Below are positions 50,729 to 59,466 of a DNA stretch of 64,000 nt, one piece after another. Origin of the DNA: Knoellia flava TL1 (lineage in GTDB: Bacteria; Actinomycetota; Actinomycetes; Actinomycetales; Dermatophilaceae); NCBI RefSeq assembly GCF_000768675.1, contig NZ_AVPI01000067.1, positions 1 to 64,000 on the forward strand, read 5' to 3'. Numbering within the stretch: position 1 is the stretch's first letter; every line of letters begins with the position of its first letter. The notes under the pieces were generated by a model, which was not told the origin of the DNA, searched no databases, and saw nothing but the letters and a program-made list of their open reading frames with translations. Both the position numbers and the translations under genes were made by a program.

Positions 50729-53152
50729 ATGGAGGGTCCTGAGATCACCTTCGCCGAAGCCACCATCGACAACGGCTCGTTCGGCACCCGCACCGTCCGG
50801 TTCGAGACCGGGCGTCTGGCCAAGCAGGCCGGCGGCGCCGTCGCCGCCTACCTGGACGAGGACACGATGCTCCTCTCCACCACCACCGCCGGGAAGCACC
50901 CCCGCGAGGGCTTCGACTTCTTCCCCCTGACGGTCGACGTCGAGGAGCGCATGTATGCCGCGGGCAAGATCCCCGGCTCGTTCTTCCGTCGCGAGGGCCG
51001 CCCCTCCACCGAGGCGATCCTCACCTGCCGTCTCATCGACCGCCCGCTGCGCCCGACCTTCAAGAAGGGCCTGCGCAACGAGGTCCAGGTCGTCATCTCC
51101 GTCCTCGCGCTCAACCCGGACGCCCAGTACGACGTCCTCGCGATCAACGCCGCCTCGGCCTCAACGCAGATCTCCGGTCTGCCGTTCTCCGGCCCGATCG
51201 GCGCCACCCGCCTGTCGCTCATCGACGGCCAGTGGGTCGCGTTCCCGCAGTTCTCGGACATCGAGCGCTCCACGTTCGACATGGTCGTCGCCGGCCGTGT
51301 CGCCGGTGACGACGTCGCGATCATGATGGTCGAGGCCGAGTCCACCGAGTACACCTGGGACCTCGTCAAGAACGAGGGCAAGACGGCTCCCACCGAGGAG
51401 GTTGTCGCCGAGGGCCTCGAGGCGTCGAAGAAGTTCATCCGCGCCCTCTGCGAGGCGCAGGCCGAGCTCGCCGCCAAGGCCGCGAAGCCGATCCAGGAGT
51501 TCCCGATCTTCCTCGACTACGAGGACGACGTGTATGCCGCGGTCGACGCCGCCGTCGCCGGCAAGGCCGGCGAGGCCATGCAGATCGCGGGCAAGCAGGA
51601 GCGCGAGGACCGTCTCGACGAGATCAAGTCCGAGCTGCACCTCGAACTCGTCGGCGACTTCAACCCGGAGTCGGGCGACGGCAAGGCCGGCGCGTTCGCC
51701 GGTCGCGAGAAGGAGGTCTCCGCGGCCTACCGCGCCGTGCAGAAGAAGCTCGTCCGCGAGCGCATCCTGCGCGACAAGGTCCGCATCGACGGCCGCGGCC
51801 TCGCCGACATCCGCGCCCTGAGCGCCGAGGTCGAGGTCCTGCCCCGCGTCCACGGCTCGGCGATCTTCGAGCGCGGCGAGACCCAGATCATGGGTGTCAC
51901 GACGCTCAACATGCTCCGCATGGAGCAGCAGCTCGACACGCTGTCGCCCGTGACGCGCAAGCGCTACATGCACAACTACAACTTCCCGCCGTTCTCCACC
52001 GGCGAGACCGGTCGCGTCGGTTCGCCGAAGCGTCGCGAGATCGGCCATGGGGCGCTCGCCGAGCGTGCCCTCATGCCGGTCCTGCCGACCCGCGAGGAGT
52101 TCCCCTACGCGATCCGCCAGGTGTCCGAGGCCCTCGGCTCCAACGGGTCGACGTCCATGGGCTCGGTCTGCGCCTCGACCCTGTCGCTGCTCAACGCCGG
52201 CGTGCCGCTGCGCGCCCCGGTCGCCGGCATCGCCATGGGCCTCGTGTCGGCCGAGGTCGACGGTGAGACCCAGTACGCCGCGCTCACCGACATCCTCGGC
52301 GCCGAGGACGCGTTCGGCGACATGGACTTCAAGGTCGCCGGCACGCGCGAGTTCGTCACGGCCATCCAGCTCGACACCAAGCTCGACGGCATCCCCGCCG
52401 ACGTCCTCGGTGGCGCGCTCACCCAGGCCCGTGAGGCCCGTCTGCACATCCTCGACGTCATGAACGAGGCCATCGACGCGCCCGACGAGATGAGCCCCTT
52501 CGCACCTCGCGTCATCTCGGTGACGGTCCCGGTCGACAAGATCGGCGAGGTCATCGGCCCGAAGGGCAAGATGATCAACCAGATCCAGGACGACACCGGC
52601 GCCCAGATCTCGATCGAGGACGACGGCACCATCTACATCGGTGCGACCGATGGCCCGTCGGCCGAGGCGGCCCGCGCGGCCATCAACGCCATCGCCAACC
52701 CGCAGATGCCCGAGGTCGGCGAGCGCTTCCTCGGCACCGTCGTCAAGACGACGACCTTCGGCGCGTTCATCTCCCTGCTCCCGGGCAAGGACGGTCTGCT
52801 CCACATCTCCGAGGTGCGCAAGCTCGTCGGTGGCAAGCGGATCGACGCGGTCGAGGACGTCCTCGCGGTCGGCCAGAAGGTCCAGGTCGAGCTCAAGGAG
52901 ATCGACCCGCGCGGCAAGCTCTCGCTCGCCGCGGTCCTCGCCGAGGGCGAGGGCGACGCCCCCGCCGGCGACAACGGCTCGGACGACGCGGACGTCGAGA
53001 CGTCCGCGGACACCGCCTCGGACGTCTCGGACGAGGCCGGCCAGGCCGAGGGTGGCGAGGAGCGTGGCGAGCGTCGCCAGCGCAACCGCCGCCGCGGTGG
53101 CCGGGGTCGCGGTCAGCGCTCGGACTCGGGAGACGCCTCCGGCGACGAGTGA
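50729..53152 (+). CDS. pnp: Polyribonucleotide nucleotidyltransferase (PNPase)
   Basis: The 807-residue exoribonuclease degrades RNA from the 3' end using phosphate. Two RNase PH domains are visible ([20 protein letters not shown] near residue 20 and [27 protein letters not shown] near 415), then a KH domain ([20 protein letters not shown]) and an S1 domain ([20 protein letters not shown]). A tail of Asp/Glu runs and an Arg/Gly-rich end ([11 protein letters not shown]) follows, typical of actinobacterial PNPases. AAAGGAGG at 50717-50724 selects ATG 50729 over the in-frame ATG at 50690. Confidence 0.98.
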   Translation: MEGPEITFAEATIDNGSFGTRTVRFETGRLAKQAGGAVAAYLDEDTMLLSTTTAGKHPREGFDFFPLTVDVEERMYAAGKIPGSFFRREGRPSTEAILTCRLIDRPLRPTFKKGLRNEVQVVISVLALNPDAQYDVLAINAASASTQISGLPFSGPIGATRLSLIDGQWVAFPQFSDIERSTFDMVVAGRVAGDDVAIMMVEAESTEYTWDLVKNEGKTAPTEEVVAEGLEASKKFIRALCEAQAELAAKAAKPIQEFPIFLDYEDDVYAAVDAAVAGKAGEAMQIAGKQEREDRLDEIKSELHLELVGDFNPESGDGKAGAFAGREKEVSAAYRAVQKKLVRERILRDKVRIDGRGLADIRALSAEVEVLPRVHGSAIFERGETQIMGVTTLNMLRMEQQLDTLSPVTRKRYMHNYNFPPFSTGETGRVGSPKRREIGHGALAERALMPVLPTREEFPYAIRQVSEALGSNGSTSMGSVCASTLSLLNAGVPLRAPVAGIAMGLVSAEVDGETQYAALTDILGAEDAFGDMDFKVAGTREFVTAIQLDTKLDGIPADVLGGALTQAREARLHILDVMNEAIDAPDEMSPFAPRVISVTVPVDKIGEVIGPKGKMINQIQDDTGAQISIEDDGTIYIGATDGPSAEAARAAINAIANPQMPEVGERFLGTVVKTTTFGAFISLLPGKDGLLHISEVRKLVGGKRIDAVEDVLAVGQKVQVELKEIDPRGKLSLAAVLAEGEGDAPAGDNGSDDADVETSADTASDVSDEAGQAEGGEERGERRQRNRRRGGRGRGQRSDSGDASGDE

Positions 53153-53177
53153 GCCCCGGTCCTTTCGGACCACGGTG

Positions 53178-53215
53178 ACGGGACGGCATACCTCTTTTGC
53201 GGTATGCCGTCCCGT
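53178..53215. terminator. Hairpin terminator after pnp built from inverted CGGCATAC/GTATGCCG
   Basis: A perfect 15-bp stem (53178-53192 with 53201-53215) has the eight-base loop TCTTTTGC. Each arm contains one motif copy. Confidence 0.85.
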
Positions 53216-53266
53216 TCGCCTGTGCGGAGGAGATCATGGGAGCCCGCACGGTGTGAGGGAGGGCTC

Positions 53267-54127
53267 GTGGACGTCCGCAGGATCAAGCGCGCCATGCGTG
53301 GACGGTTCGGGCGTCCGCTCCGCGCGACCTACCGACTCGCCGAGACGGCCCAGCTCGCCGTGGTGCGTCCTCTTGACCGGATACGCCACGGCCGCGCCAC
53401 GCCGGAGGAGCGGGCGGAGGTCGCCCGCCGGGTGACGATGACGGTCAAGACCTTCGAGCGGCCGGCCGTCCTGCGGCGGTGCCTCGCGAGCGCCCGCACC
53501 GTCTTCGAGGGCCGGATCGTCGTCGCCGACGACTCGCGGCAGCCGACGCTCGACCTCGGCCCCGGGGTCGACGTCCTGGCGCTGCCGTTCAACAGCGGTG
53601 TTCCGGTGGGCCGCAACGCCGCGCTCGATGCCGTCACCACCGAGCTCGTCCTCGTCTCCGACGACGACATCGTCCTCACCGCAGCGACCGACGTCGTCGC
53701 AGCGATGAACTTCCTCGACGACCACCCCGAGGTCGACCTCGTGGCGTTCACGCGGATCGACCTTCCGAGGTGGCGAGCCGTCGAGGCGCACGACGCGTCG
53801 GCTCTCTTCGCGGGAGCGGCGGAGCCGGTGCTTCCCTACGGCACCCTCGTGGGTGGGCTGCCGGTCGTCCCGAAGACGCCGCAGCTCTATCTCGCCCGCA
53901 CCGAGTCGGTGCGGCGGGTGCGGTGGGACGAGCGGCTGCGGATGGTCGACCACCGCGACTTCTTCTCACGGGCCGCCGGACGGCTCGTCTCGGTGCAGGC
54001 CCGGACCGTACGCGGCTACCACTCGCGCACGCCCTTCGACCCCTTCTACACGTCCTACCGCGAGGACGTGGCCGAGGACCTGCGGGTGCTGGCGAGGATC
54101 TGGGGCGGTCGGGCCACCGGCGACTGA
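53267..54127 (+). CDS. GT2-type glycosyltransferase
   Basis: The 286-residue protein has VTMTVKTFERPAVLRRCLAS (about residues 54-73), RIVVADDSRQPTLDLG, NSGVPVGRNAALDAVTTELV and the metal motif LVSDDDIVL. The order is that of GT-A enzymes. The HDPF/FTRIDLPRWRAV and LRMVDHRDFFSRAAG parts form the acceptor side. GTG 53267 is preferred because GAGGGAGGG lies four bases upstream; the frame from 53204 runs through the pnp terminator. It stands apart from the main polysaccharide locus and may act on another glycan. Confidence 0.8.
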   Translation: MDVRRIKRAMRGRFGRPLRATYRLAETAQLAVVRPLDRIRHGRATPEERAEVARRVTMTVKTFERPAVLRRCLASARTVFEGRIVVADDSRQPTLDLGPGVDVLALPFNSGVPVGRNAALDAVTTELVLVSDDDIVLTAATDVVAAMNFLDDHPEVDLVAFTRIDLPRWRAVEAHDASALFAGAAEPVLPYGTLVGGLPVVPKTPQLYLARTESVRRVRWDERLRMVDHRDFFSRAAGRLVSVQARTVRGYHSRTPFDPFYTSYREDVAEDLRVLARIWGGRATGD

Positions 54128-54182
54128 GCCGGGCGACGCACGGTGTCTCCGCAGGGGAAGCGTTCGGAAGTGGCCGGCTCAG
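54124..54182. terminator. Bidirectional hairpin containing both stop codons
   Basis: CTGAGCCGG (54124-54132) pairs with CCGGCTCAG (54174-54182). The TGA of the plus-strand glycosyltransferase and the TGA of the minus-strand exported-protein gene both lie inside the arms. Confidence 0.6.
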
Positions 54183-54715
54183 ACGGCCACGGACGCGACG
54201 GCCGTGCCCGGGACGCCGGCCCCGCCCGGTGTCGCGCGGATGCTGACCGTCACCGGTCGGCCGCCGGTTGGCCCGGTGCTCTCGAAGACGCACTGGCAGG
54301 GACCGGTCGACGCGTTCCCGGCGAGCTCGCTGTCGACGCTGAGGACGATGAGGTGGGTGCCGTTGCCCGAGACCACGGTCCAGCCGTCCGGTGGCGACAC
54401 GGTGGCGGCGACGCCGTCACCCATCCTGAAGGCGACCTGCAGGTCGTCGGTGGGGTCGCTGTTGAGGTTGGCGACCGTGGTGGTCACGACGAAACGGCTG
54501 GACGGCGTCTCCTCGCTGCGGAGGGCGCGGTCGCCGAGGGCGTGGCCGCTCGCGGTCACCGAGAGGGCGGCCGGGCCCGAGGTCGCGTACGCGGGGGACT
54601 GCAGCACCACGTGAACTGCCGGCAGTGACCAGGCCATGTGACGGCCAGTGCGCAGCACGGCCCGGCGGTCGACGCCCGGTGAACGGCCCGGTGCGAGCTC
54701 ACGCTCTCCTGCCAT
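54179..54715 (-). CDS. Exported protein of unknown function (Tat-like signal)
   Basis: The 178-residue protein has an Arg-containing N-terminus and signal (VDRRAVLRTGRHMAWSLPAV then LQSPAYATS, cleavage near residue 46). The mature part is small and beta-rich, with FVVTTTVANLNSDPTDDLQV, a CQC pair and VTVSIRATPGGAG near the end. The RRAVL...AWSLPAV pattern resembles the signal of the Tat-exported protein at 48.9 kb. No enzymatic motif was found. ATG 54715 is preferred; ATG 54763 is an alternative in the same frame. Confidence 0.65.
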   Translation of the reverse strand: MAGERELAPGRSPGVDRRAVLRTGRHMAWSLPAVHVVLQSPAYATSGPAALSVTASGHALGDRALRSEETPSSRFVVTTTVANLNSDPTDDLQVAFRMGDGVAATVSPPDGWTVVSGNGTHLIVLSVDSELAGNASTGPCQCVFESTGPTGGRPVTVSIRATPGGAGVPGTAVASVAV

Positions 54716-54851
54716 GTCGACCCCCGTTCGTGGCCGGGTTCCTCGATGTGACGGGATCGTCATCACCGATCCGGCCACCACAGGCTAGGCCCAACGGGCC
54801 ATGCCGTCTGGGACTTTCGGCAAAGACGGCCTGCCCGCTGGTCCCGCACAC

Positions 54852-55880
54852 TCACCTCAGCGGCAGCCCGGCCGAGTCCGCGGCGAGGAGCCGCACTCCG
54901 CCTGTGGCGTCCAGCAGGAGGGCTGCAGTGACGCCGTTGCGGATACGGAGCTGTGGCAGGCCACGTCCCTGCTGGCCGGTGGCCTCGAGATAGCTGTTGT
55001 CGAGTCGCGTCGTGTCGAACGACTCGCCACGTTGAGCCTCGTGCACGGTGTCGGCCACCAGACTGGCGATCACGAGCGTGCCTCCGTCCGACACCTTCAC
55101 CGCCTGCAGGGACCCCCTGGGGCCGAACTGGTCGCTCTCGGTCGACCAGAGGGAAAAGCGTGGTCGCTTGCCGGTCCACGAGACGAACTCACCGCTGAGG
55201 TTCGCCAACTCGCCCCTGACCAGTGGTCCCTTTCCTGCAGTGAGCTGCGTCGCGAGCTCGGTGACGCGGTCGAGGACCGTGGTCCGCTCCGACGTCGAGA
55301 GGCTGGCCTCCCTGCCGCGCGCCAAGGGCTTCGGCAGGTCGGCCAGCGTGTAGCGCACGAGGGCGGTCATGAGCCAGGGCGACGACTCGTCGTCGCGGGA
55401 CAGCACCCCGAGCACGTGCGTGGTGCGACCGCCGCTGACCCGGTCGAGGTCGAGGACCGCGTGCTGCGTCTGTCCATCGACCGCCGGCGTGTAGACCGAC
55501 CGAACTGAGTGCGCGACCGTGAAGGGTCGCCGGTCGTCCTCCACCTTGCGCACTGCGGTGTCGAGGCGCCGCCGGGCGTAGAGCATCCCTGTATCGGCCT
55601 TTGACCATGGCACAGGGTCGAAGGCGCGGCCGGCCGCCTGCGAGGCGCTGTTGTGCCGCGCGTCGTAGTCCTTCATCGCGGCGACGGCCTGCACCTGGGT
55701 GAGAGGCACCTCGGTGGTCGGCGTCGCTGTGGAGCCGGGAGATCGGAGGGCTCCACACCCCGACACCAGGACGAGGAGCGCAGCGAGGCCGACGGTGAGG
55801 GCGACGTGCCGCGCCCGTCGTGTCGGTCGAGTGCGCGTGGCAGCACCCGCCCTGACGTGGATGGATGGCGACGCGCTCAC
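54852..55880 (-). CDS. Putative lipoprotein
   Basis: The 342-residue protein has a basic N-terminus, a hydrophobic segment and a lipobox (HVALTVGLAALLVLVSGCGA), so it should be attached to the outer face of the membrane through Cys near residue 43. The mature part has no recognised domain; it contains charged stretches and a TYR-rich-free alpha/beta pattern with DGQTQHAVLDLDRVSGGRTT. GTG 55880 is taken as start since the longer frame includes Arg/Gly/Thr-rich residues without a signal. It may be a substrate-binding or structural surface protein. Confidence 0.65.
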   Translation of the reverse strand: MSASPSIHVRAGAATRTRPTRRARHVALTVGLAALLVLVSGCGALRSPGSTATPTTEVPLTQVQAVAAMKDYDARHNSASQAAGRAFDPVPWSKADTGMLYARRRLDTAVRKVEDDRRPFTVAHSVRSVYTPAVDGQTQHAVLDLDRVSGGRTTHVLGVLSRDDESSPWLMTALVRYTLADLPKPLARGREASLSTSERTTVLDRVTELATQLTAGKGPLVRGELANLSGEFVSWTGKRPRFSLWSTESDQFGPRGSLQAVKVSDGGTLVIASLVADTVHEAQRGESFDTTRLDNSYLEATGQQGRGLPQLRIRNGVTAALLLDATGGVRLLAADSAGLPLR

Positions 55881-56043
55881 TGGACCTACCCCCTGGTCTC
55901 CGGAGTCGGGCACCCCGGTGGAGCCAGTCTGCCGATGTCGGCCGGCAGGCTCCCGACGTTGTCCACAGGCCACTGCCCCCGCCGGATGGCCGGCGAGGGC
56001 AGTGCGTGGACCAACCGACGGCAGCGGCCGTCGATGAGGCCGG

Positions 56044-56187
56044 TCAGGCGGTGGTGCGGAGGCGGGGCACAGCGGCCGGCGCGCTCCAGCGCATCTCCAT
56101 GCGGGCGCGGCCGTCCTTCGTGGTCACCGGCACCCAACGCATCGTCAGGCAGGCCGGACCCGTGGCGGTCGTGGCGACCTTCTTCAT
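56044..56187 (-). CDS. Small protein of 47 residues, unknown function
   Basis: ATG 56187 opens a 47-codon frame ending at TGA 56044-56046. AAGGAG lies six bases before the ATG. The product begins MKKVATTATGPACLTMRWVP and continues VTTKDGRARMEMRWSAPAA then VPRLRTTA. It is basic, has two near-repeated MRW segments and no membrane helix. GTTCACC direct repeats lie 28-109 bases upstream in the same orientation, with a -10-like TACCAT at 56267-56272. That is what a phosphate-starvation (PhoP) gene would look like. It is too short for most gene callers. Confidence 0.55.
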   Translation of the reverse strand: MKKVATTATGPACLTMRWVPVTTKDGRARMEMRWSAPAAVPRLRTTA

Positions 56188-56214
56188 CGTGGGCTCCTTG
56201 GTGGACCTGCGGAA

Positions 56215-56296
56215 GGTGAACGGGAAGGACGTCGAGCGTGCGTCCGTTCACCTGCTGTTCACCCCATGGTACCCCGAAGGTGAACAACAGGTGAAC
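56215..56296. promoter_or_regulatory. GTTCACC repeat cluster (PhoP-box-like) between the small ORF and dapB
   Basis: Five copies of GTTCACC/GGTGAAC lie here. Two plus-strand copies at 56246 and 56257 are exactly 11 bases apart. Two minus-strand copies at 56279-56285 and 56290-56296 are also 11 bases apart, and one more is at 56215-56221. The pairs form an inverted repeat with 17 of 18 matches. Eleven-base direct repeats of GTTCACC are the known binding unit of PhoP in streptomycetes. The minus-strand pair sits at the -35 position for the 47-residue gene and close to that of dapB. Confidence 0.65.
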
Positions 56297-56312
56297 GACT
56301 CGCGGGCATGGC

Positions 56313-56318
56313 TAGAGT
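56313..56318 (+). promoter_or_regulatory. -10 box (TAGAGT), leaderless promoter of dapB
   Basis: TAGAGT ends seven bases before GTG 56326. Confidence 0.5.
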
Positions 56319-56325
56319 TCGGGGC

Positions 56326-57069
56326 GTGAGTGTCACCTCGGTCTCGGTCATCGGAGCCTCCGGACGCATGGGATCGGAGGTGTGCCGGGCCGTCGAGGGC
56401 GCCGACGGGCTCGAGCTCGTCGGGCGGTTCGACGTCGACGACGACCTCGGCGACCTCGCCGGCGCCGACGTCGTCGTCGAGTTTTCGGTGCCCGACGCCT
56501 CACCCGCCAACGTCGCGCACTGCGTCGAGCAGGGCGTCCACGTCGTCGTCGGGACGACCGGGTGGAGCGCCGACCGGCTCGACGCCCTGCGCGGGCAGCT
56601 CGCGGACCACCCCGGCGTCGGCGTGCTCATCGCCCCGAACTTCGCCATCGGCGCCGTGCTCATGATGGCGTTCGCCGCCAAGGCCGCCGAGTTCTACGAG
56701 TCGGCCGAGGTCATCGAGCTGCACCACCCGGACAAGGTCGACGCACCCTCTGGCACGGCAGCCCGCACCGCCGAGCTCATCGGCGCCGCACGCGAGGCCG
56801 CCGGTCTCACCGACGTCCCCGACGCGACGACGAGCGACCCCGACGGTGCGCGCGGGGCGCGGGCACACGGCATACCCGTGCACTCGGTGCGACTGCGCGG
56901 GCTCGTCGCACACCAGGAGGTGCTCTTCGGGCAGACCGGCGAGATGCTGACGATCCGGCACGACTCGTTCGACCGCGTCTCGTTCATGCCCGGCGTCGTC
57001 GCCGCCGTGCGCCGCGTCGGGGAGCACCCGGGCCTCACGGTCGGGCTCGAGCACTACCTCGGGATCTAG
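56326..57069 (+). CDS. dapB: 4-hydroxy-tetrahydrodipicolinate reductase
   Basis: The 247-residue enzyme reduces the product of DapA in lysine and diaminopimelate synthesis. It shows VSVIGASGRMGSEVCRAVEG (nucleotide binding, residues 7-26), VVVGTTGWSADRLDALRGQL, the conserved IAPNFAIGAVLMMAFAAKAA and the active-site EVIELHHPDKVDAPSGTAAR (catalytic His pair and Lys). GTG 56326 is preferred to ATG 56308 because a -10 box ends seven bases before it and the family usually starts within a few residues of the Rossmann strand. dapA lies 5 kb downstream. Confidence 0.95.
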   Translation: MSVTSVSVIGASGRMGSEVCRAVEGADGLELVGRFDVDDDLGDLAGADVVVEFSVPDASPANVAHCVEQGVHVVVGTTGWSADRLDALRGQLADHPGVGVLIAPNFAIGAVLMMAFAAKAAEFYESAEVIELHHPDKVDAPSGTAARTAELIGAAREAAGLTDVPDATTSDPDGARGARAHGIPVHSVRLRGLVAHQEVLFGQTGEMLTIRHDSFDRVSFMPGVVAAVRRVGEHPGLTVGLEHYLGI

Positions 57070-57072
57070 GGC

Positions 57073-57387
57073 CTAGCCCCAGCCGAGCGAGCGCAGGCCC
57101 GCGGCCACGGCCGCCGCGCCCACGACGACGACGAGGAAGTTCGCGCGCAGCACGAGGAGCACGACAGCGGCAGCGACCGCCGCCAGCCGCGCGTCGACGT
57201 GCAGCGAGCCACCGTCGCCGCCGAAGGTCTGGATCGCGACGAGCCCGGCGAGCAGCGCCACCGGCAGCAGCGTGAGCACGCGACTGCGCCGGGGGCCGTC
57301 GACCCACGACTCGGGCACGAGGTAGCCGGCGAGCTTCGTCGCGAAGGACAGCCCCGACGCGAGCAGCACGACGGTCCAGGCGCTCAC
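57073..57387 (-). CDS. azlD: Branched-chain amino acid exporter, small subunit AzlD
   Basis: The 104-residue membrane protein has three or four helices and the AzlD-type ATKLAGYLVPESWVDGPRRS near the N-terminus and LLPVALLAGLVAIQTFGG. It works with AzlC to export branched-chain amino acids. It overlaps the azlC stop by four bases. Confidence 0.85.
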   Translation of the reverse strand: MSAWTVVLLASGLSFATKLAGYLVPESWVDGPRRSRVLTLLPVALLAGLVAIQTFGGDGGSLHVDARLAAVAAAVVLLVLRANFLVVVVGAAAVAAGLRSLGWG

Positions 57388-58139
57388 GACTCGACCTCCG
57401 GGTCGACCCGCTCGTGCCGGCCGTGGGCGGCGAGGCCGACGACGACCGCCGCGAGGACGGTGAGGATGACCGGCACGCCGACCGGCAGCACCGGGGAGGC
57501 GAGCAGGGCGATCGCGACGGCGAGCGCCATGGTCGCCGCGGCGTCGCGGTTGTGCAGGCGCGGCCAGAGCAGGGCGGTGAACGCCGCGGCCGCCGCCGCG
57601 TCGAGCCCCCAGCGCTGCGGGTCGCCGAGGGCGTTGCCGACGACCGCGCCGGCGAGGGTCATGAGGTTCCAGAAGACGAAGACGGTGACGCCGGTGACCC
57701 AGAACCCGAGCCGGCCGGCACGCCGCTTCTCCTGGCCCACGGCGACGGCCGTCGACTCGTCGATGGTGATCTGCGCGGCCGCGAGCCGGCGCAGGCCGCC
57801 GAGGTCGAGGATCCGCGAGGTCTGCAGCGCATAGAGCCCGTTGCGTACCCCGAGGAGGGTCGACGTCGCGACCGCCGCGGAGCCGGCACCCCCGGCACCG
57901 AGGATGCCGACGAGGGCGAACTGCGAGCCCCCGCTGAAGAGGAGCAGCGACAGCGCGACCGTCTGGAGGGTCGTGAGACCGGAGGCGACACCCAGCGCGC
58001 CGAAGCTGATGCCGTAGGCGCCCGTGGCGATGCCGACCGAGAGCGACTGGCGCAGCACCGCCCTGCGGTCACCCGCCGTCAGTGCCGCGTATGCCGGGTG
58101 CTCGCCGTCGTCGTGCGACGTGGGCGCCGCCGAGGTCAC
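57384..58139 (-). CDS. azlC: Branched-chain amino acid permease AzlC
   Basis: The 251-residue membrane protein has SLSVGIATGAYGISFGALGV, then SGGSQFALVGILGAGG and an QITIDESTAVAVGQ motif, all characteristic of AzlC. It has about seven helices. GTG 58139 is chosen because the longer frame is Arg-rich upstream. It overlaps the GNAT gene stop by four bases, so GNAT-azlC-azlD form an operon, joined by overlap to the hydratase gene upstream. Confidence 0.87.
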   Translation of the reverse strand: MTSAAPTSHDDGEHPAYAALTAGDRRAVLRQSLSVGIATGAYGISFGALGVASGLTTLQTVALSLLLFSGGSQFALVGILGAGGAGSAAVATSTLLGVRNGLYALQTSRILDLGGLRRLAAAQITIDESTAVAVGQEKRRAGRLGFWVTGVTVFVFWNLMTLAGAVVGNALGDPQRWGLDAAAAAAFTALLWPRLHNRDAAATMALAVAIALLASPVLPVGVPVILTVLAAVVVGLAAHGRHERVDPEVES

Positions 58140-58714
58140 CCGGGCTCGTCCGTCGCGAGCGACGCGACGAGGCGCACCTCCCGCAGGGTCGCACCGTCGG
58201 GCGCGACGACGCGGTCGCGGTAGGCACCGTCGGGGCCGAGCCCGGAGGCGGTGAGGAAGGCGCGCGTGGCCTCGTCGTCCGCGAGCACCCAGATCGCGAC
58301 GTCGTCGGCGCCGGCACCGCGCAGGGTGTCGACGCACGCGTTGAGCAGGCGCGAGCCGTGGCCCAGACGTCGGGCGCCCGGGTGGACGCCGATCGCCGTC
58401 ACCTCGCCACGGGCCGGTCCGGCGTCCGCGTCCTGGCTGGGCCCGACCGCGGCGAACCCTACGACCTGCTCACCCGCCCGCGCCACGAGCAGCCGGTGCA
58501 CACCCTCCGGCGGGTTCTCGAGGGACTGGCGCCACGCCTTCGCGAAGGCGGGCGGCTCGAAGAGGGCGACGACCTCGTCGGGGACGCGGCCGGCATACGC
58601 CTGGGTCCAGACAGCGGCCTGGACGACGCCGACGGCGGGTGCGTCGGTCGGCTTGGCGATGCGCACGCTCGCGTCGGCGACCGGGCCGGGCTCGTGGGAG
58701 TGGTCGTGGCTCAT
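58136..58714 (-). CDS. GNAT-family N-acetyltransferase
   Basis: The 192-residue enzyme has SVRIAKPTDAPAVGVVQAAV at the N-terminus, VVGFAAVGPSQDADAGPARG and the acetyl-CoA loop AIGVHPGARRLGHGSRLLNA (Q/RxxGxG/A type). A His-rich N-terminal stretch (MSHDHSHEPG) precedes it. The substrate is unknown. ATG 58714 overlaps the hydratase stop by four bases. Confidence 0.85.
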   Translation of the reverse strand: MSHDHSHEPGPVADASVRIAKPTDAPAVGVVQAAVWTQAYAGRVPDEVVALFEPPAFAKAWRQSLENPPEGVHRLLVARAGEQVVGFAAVGPSQDADAGPARGEVTAIGVHPGARRLGHGSRLLNACVDTLRGAGADDVAIWVLADDEATRAFLTASGLGPDGAYRDRVVAPDGATLREVRLVASLATDEPG

Positions 58715-59439
58715 GAGCCCTGGAACTCCGGTGCGCGACGCTCGCGGAAGGCGGAGCGTCCCTCCGTGAGGTCGTCGCTCGACCACGCGGTGGCGAAGGC
58801 GGCCTCGTAGCGGGCAACACCGGCGGAGTCGGCGCCGTGGGCGTCGAAGCCGAGCTTGGACCCGGCCTGGGTCAGCGGCGCCAGGTCGGTCGCGCGGCGG
58901 GCCAGCTCGAGGGCCCCGTCGAGGCCGCCGCGCACCTGCGTGAAGCCGAGCCGCCACGCGTCGTCGGCGGTGAGGACGGCACCGGTGAGCACCATGTGCC
59001 GCGCGGCGCCCTCGCCCCAGAAGCGCGTCGTCCGCTCGAGCGTCCAGTGGTTGACCATGAGTCCCAGCCGCGCGACGGGGAGGGCGAAGGCGGCGTCGTC
59101 GGCGACGACGCGCAGGTCGCAGGCCACCGCCAGCTGCATGCCGAGACCCATGCACGAGCCGGAAATCGCGGCGACGGTCGTGATCGGCGCCTGCGACAGC
59201 CGGGTGAGCACCTCGGCGAGCCGGTCGGTGAAGGCCACGTCCTCGAGCTCGGTGAGATCGGCCCCGGCGCAGAAGTGACCGCCGGCACCGGTGAGGACGA
59301 GGGCCCGCGACTTCACGAGCGCGGCCTCGAGGGCGGCGTCGAGCTCGTCGAGGGCCTCGTGGCCCAGGGCGTTGCGCCGTTCCGGTCGGTCGATCGTGAG
59401 GAGGGTGACCCGGTCTGAGGTGGATGAGGTGATCGCCAC
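58711..59439 (-). CDS. Enoyl-CoA hydratase/isomerase-family protein
   Basis: The 242-residue crotonase-fold protein has NALGHEALDELDAALEAALV, the oxyanion region GAGGHFCAGADLTELEDVAF and AAISGSCMGLGMQLAVACDL with the second oxyanion-hole Gly, followed by FALPVARLGLMVNHWTLERT. One catalytic Glu usual in hydratases is not obvious, so it may be an isomerase-like or other crotonase. GTG 59439 follows a TAGGCT -10 box by seven bases. It heads the operon hydratase-GNAT-azlC-azlD and is divergent from the reductase gene. Confidence 0.87.
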   Translation of the reverse strand: MAITSSTSDRVTLLTIDRPERRNALGHEALDELDAALEAALVKSRALVLTGAGGHFCAGADLTELEDVAFTDRLAEVLTRLSQAPITTVAAISGSCMGLGMQLAVACDLRVVADDAAFALPVARLGLMVNHWTLERTTRFWGEGAARHMVLTGAVLTADDAWRLGFTQVRGGLDGALELARRATDLAPLTQAGSKLGFDAHGADSAGVARYEAAFATAWSSDDLTEGRSAFRERRAPEFQGS

Positions 59440-59446
59440 GCGGTCG

Positions 59447-59452
59447 AGCCTA
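59447..59452 (-). promoter_or_regulatory. -10 box (TAGGCT), leaderless promoter of the hydratase operon
   Basis: On the minus strand TAGGCT ends seven bases before GTG 59439. Confidence 0.55.
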
Positions 59453-59466
59453 ACGGCGGGGCATTT

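Noticed and set aside
55886-56287. 133-residue minus-strand frame over the PhoP-box-like region
   Set aside because: His/Arg/Gly-rich, no ribosome-binding site, and it covers the regulatory repeats; the 47-residue frame has better signals.
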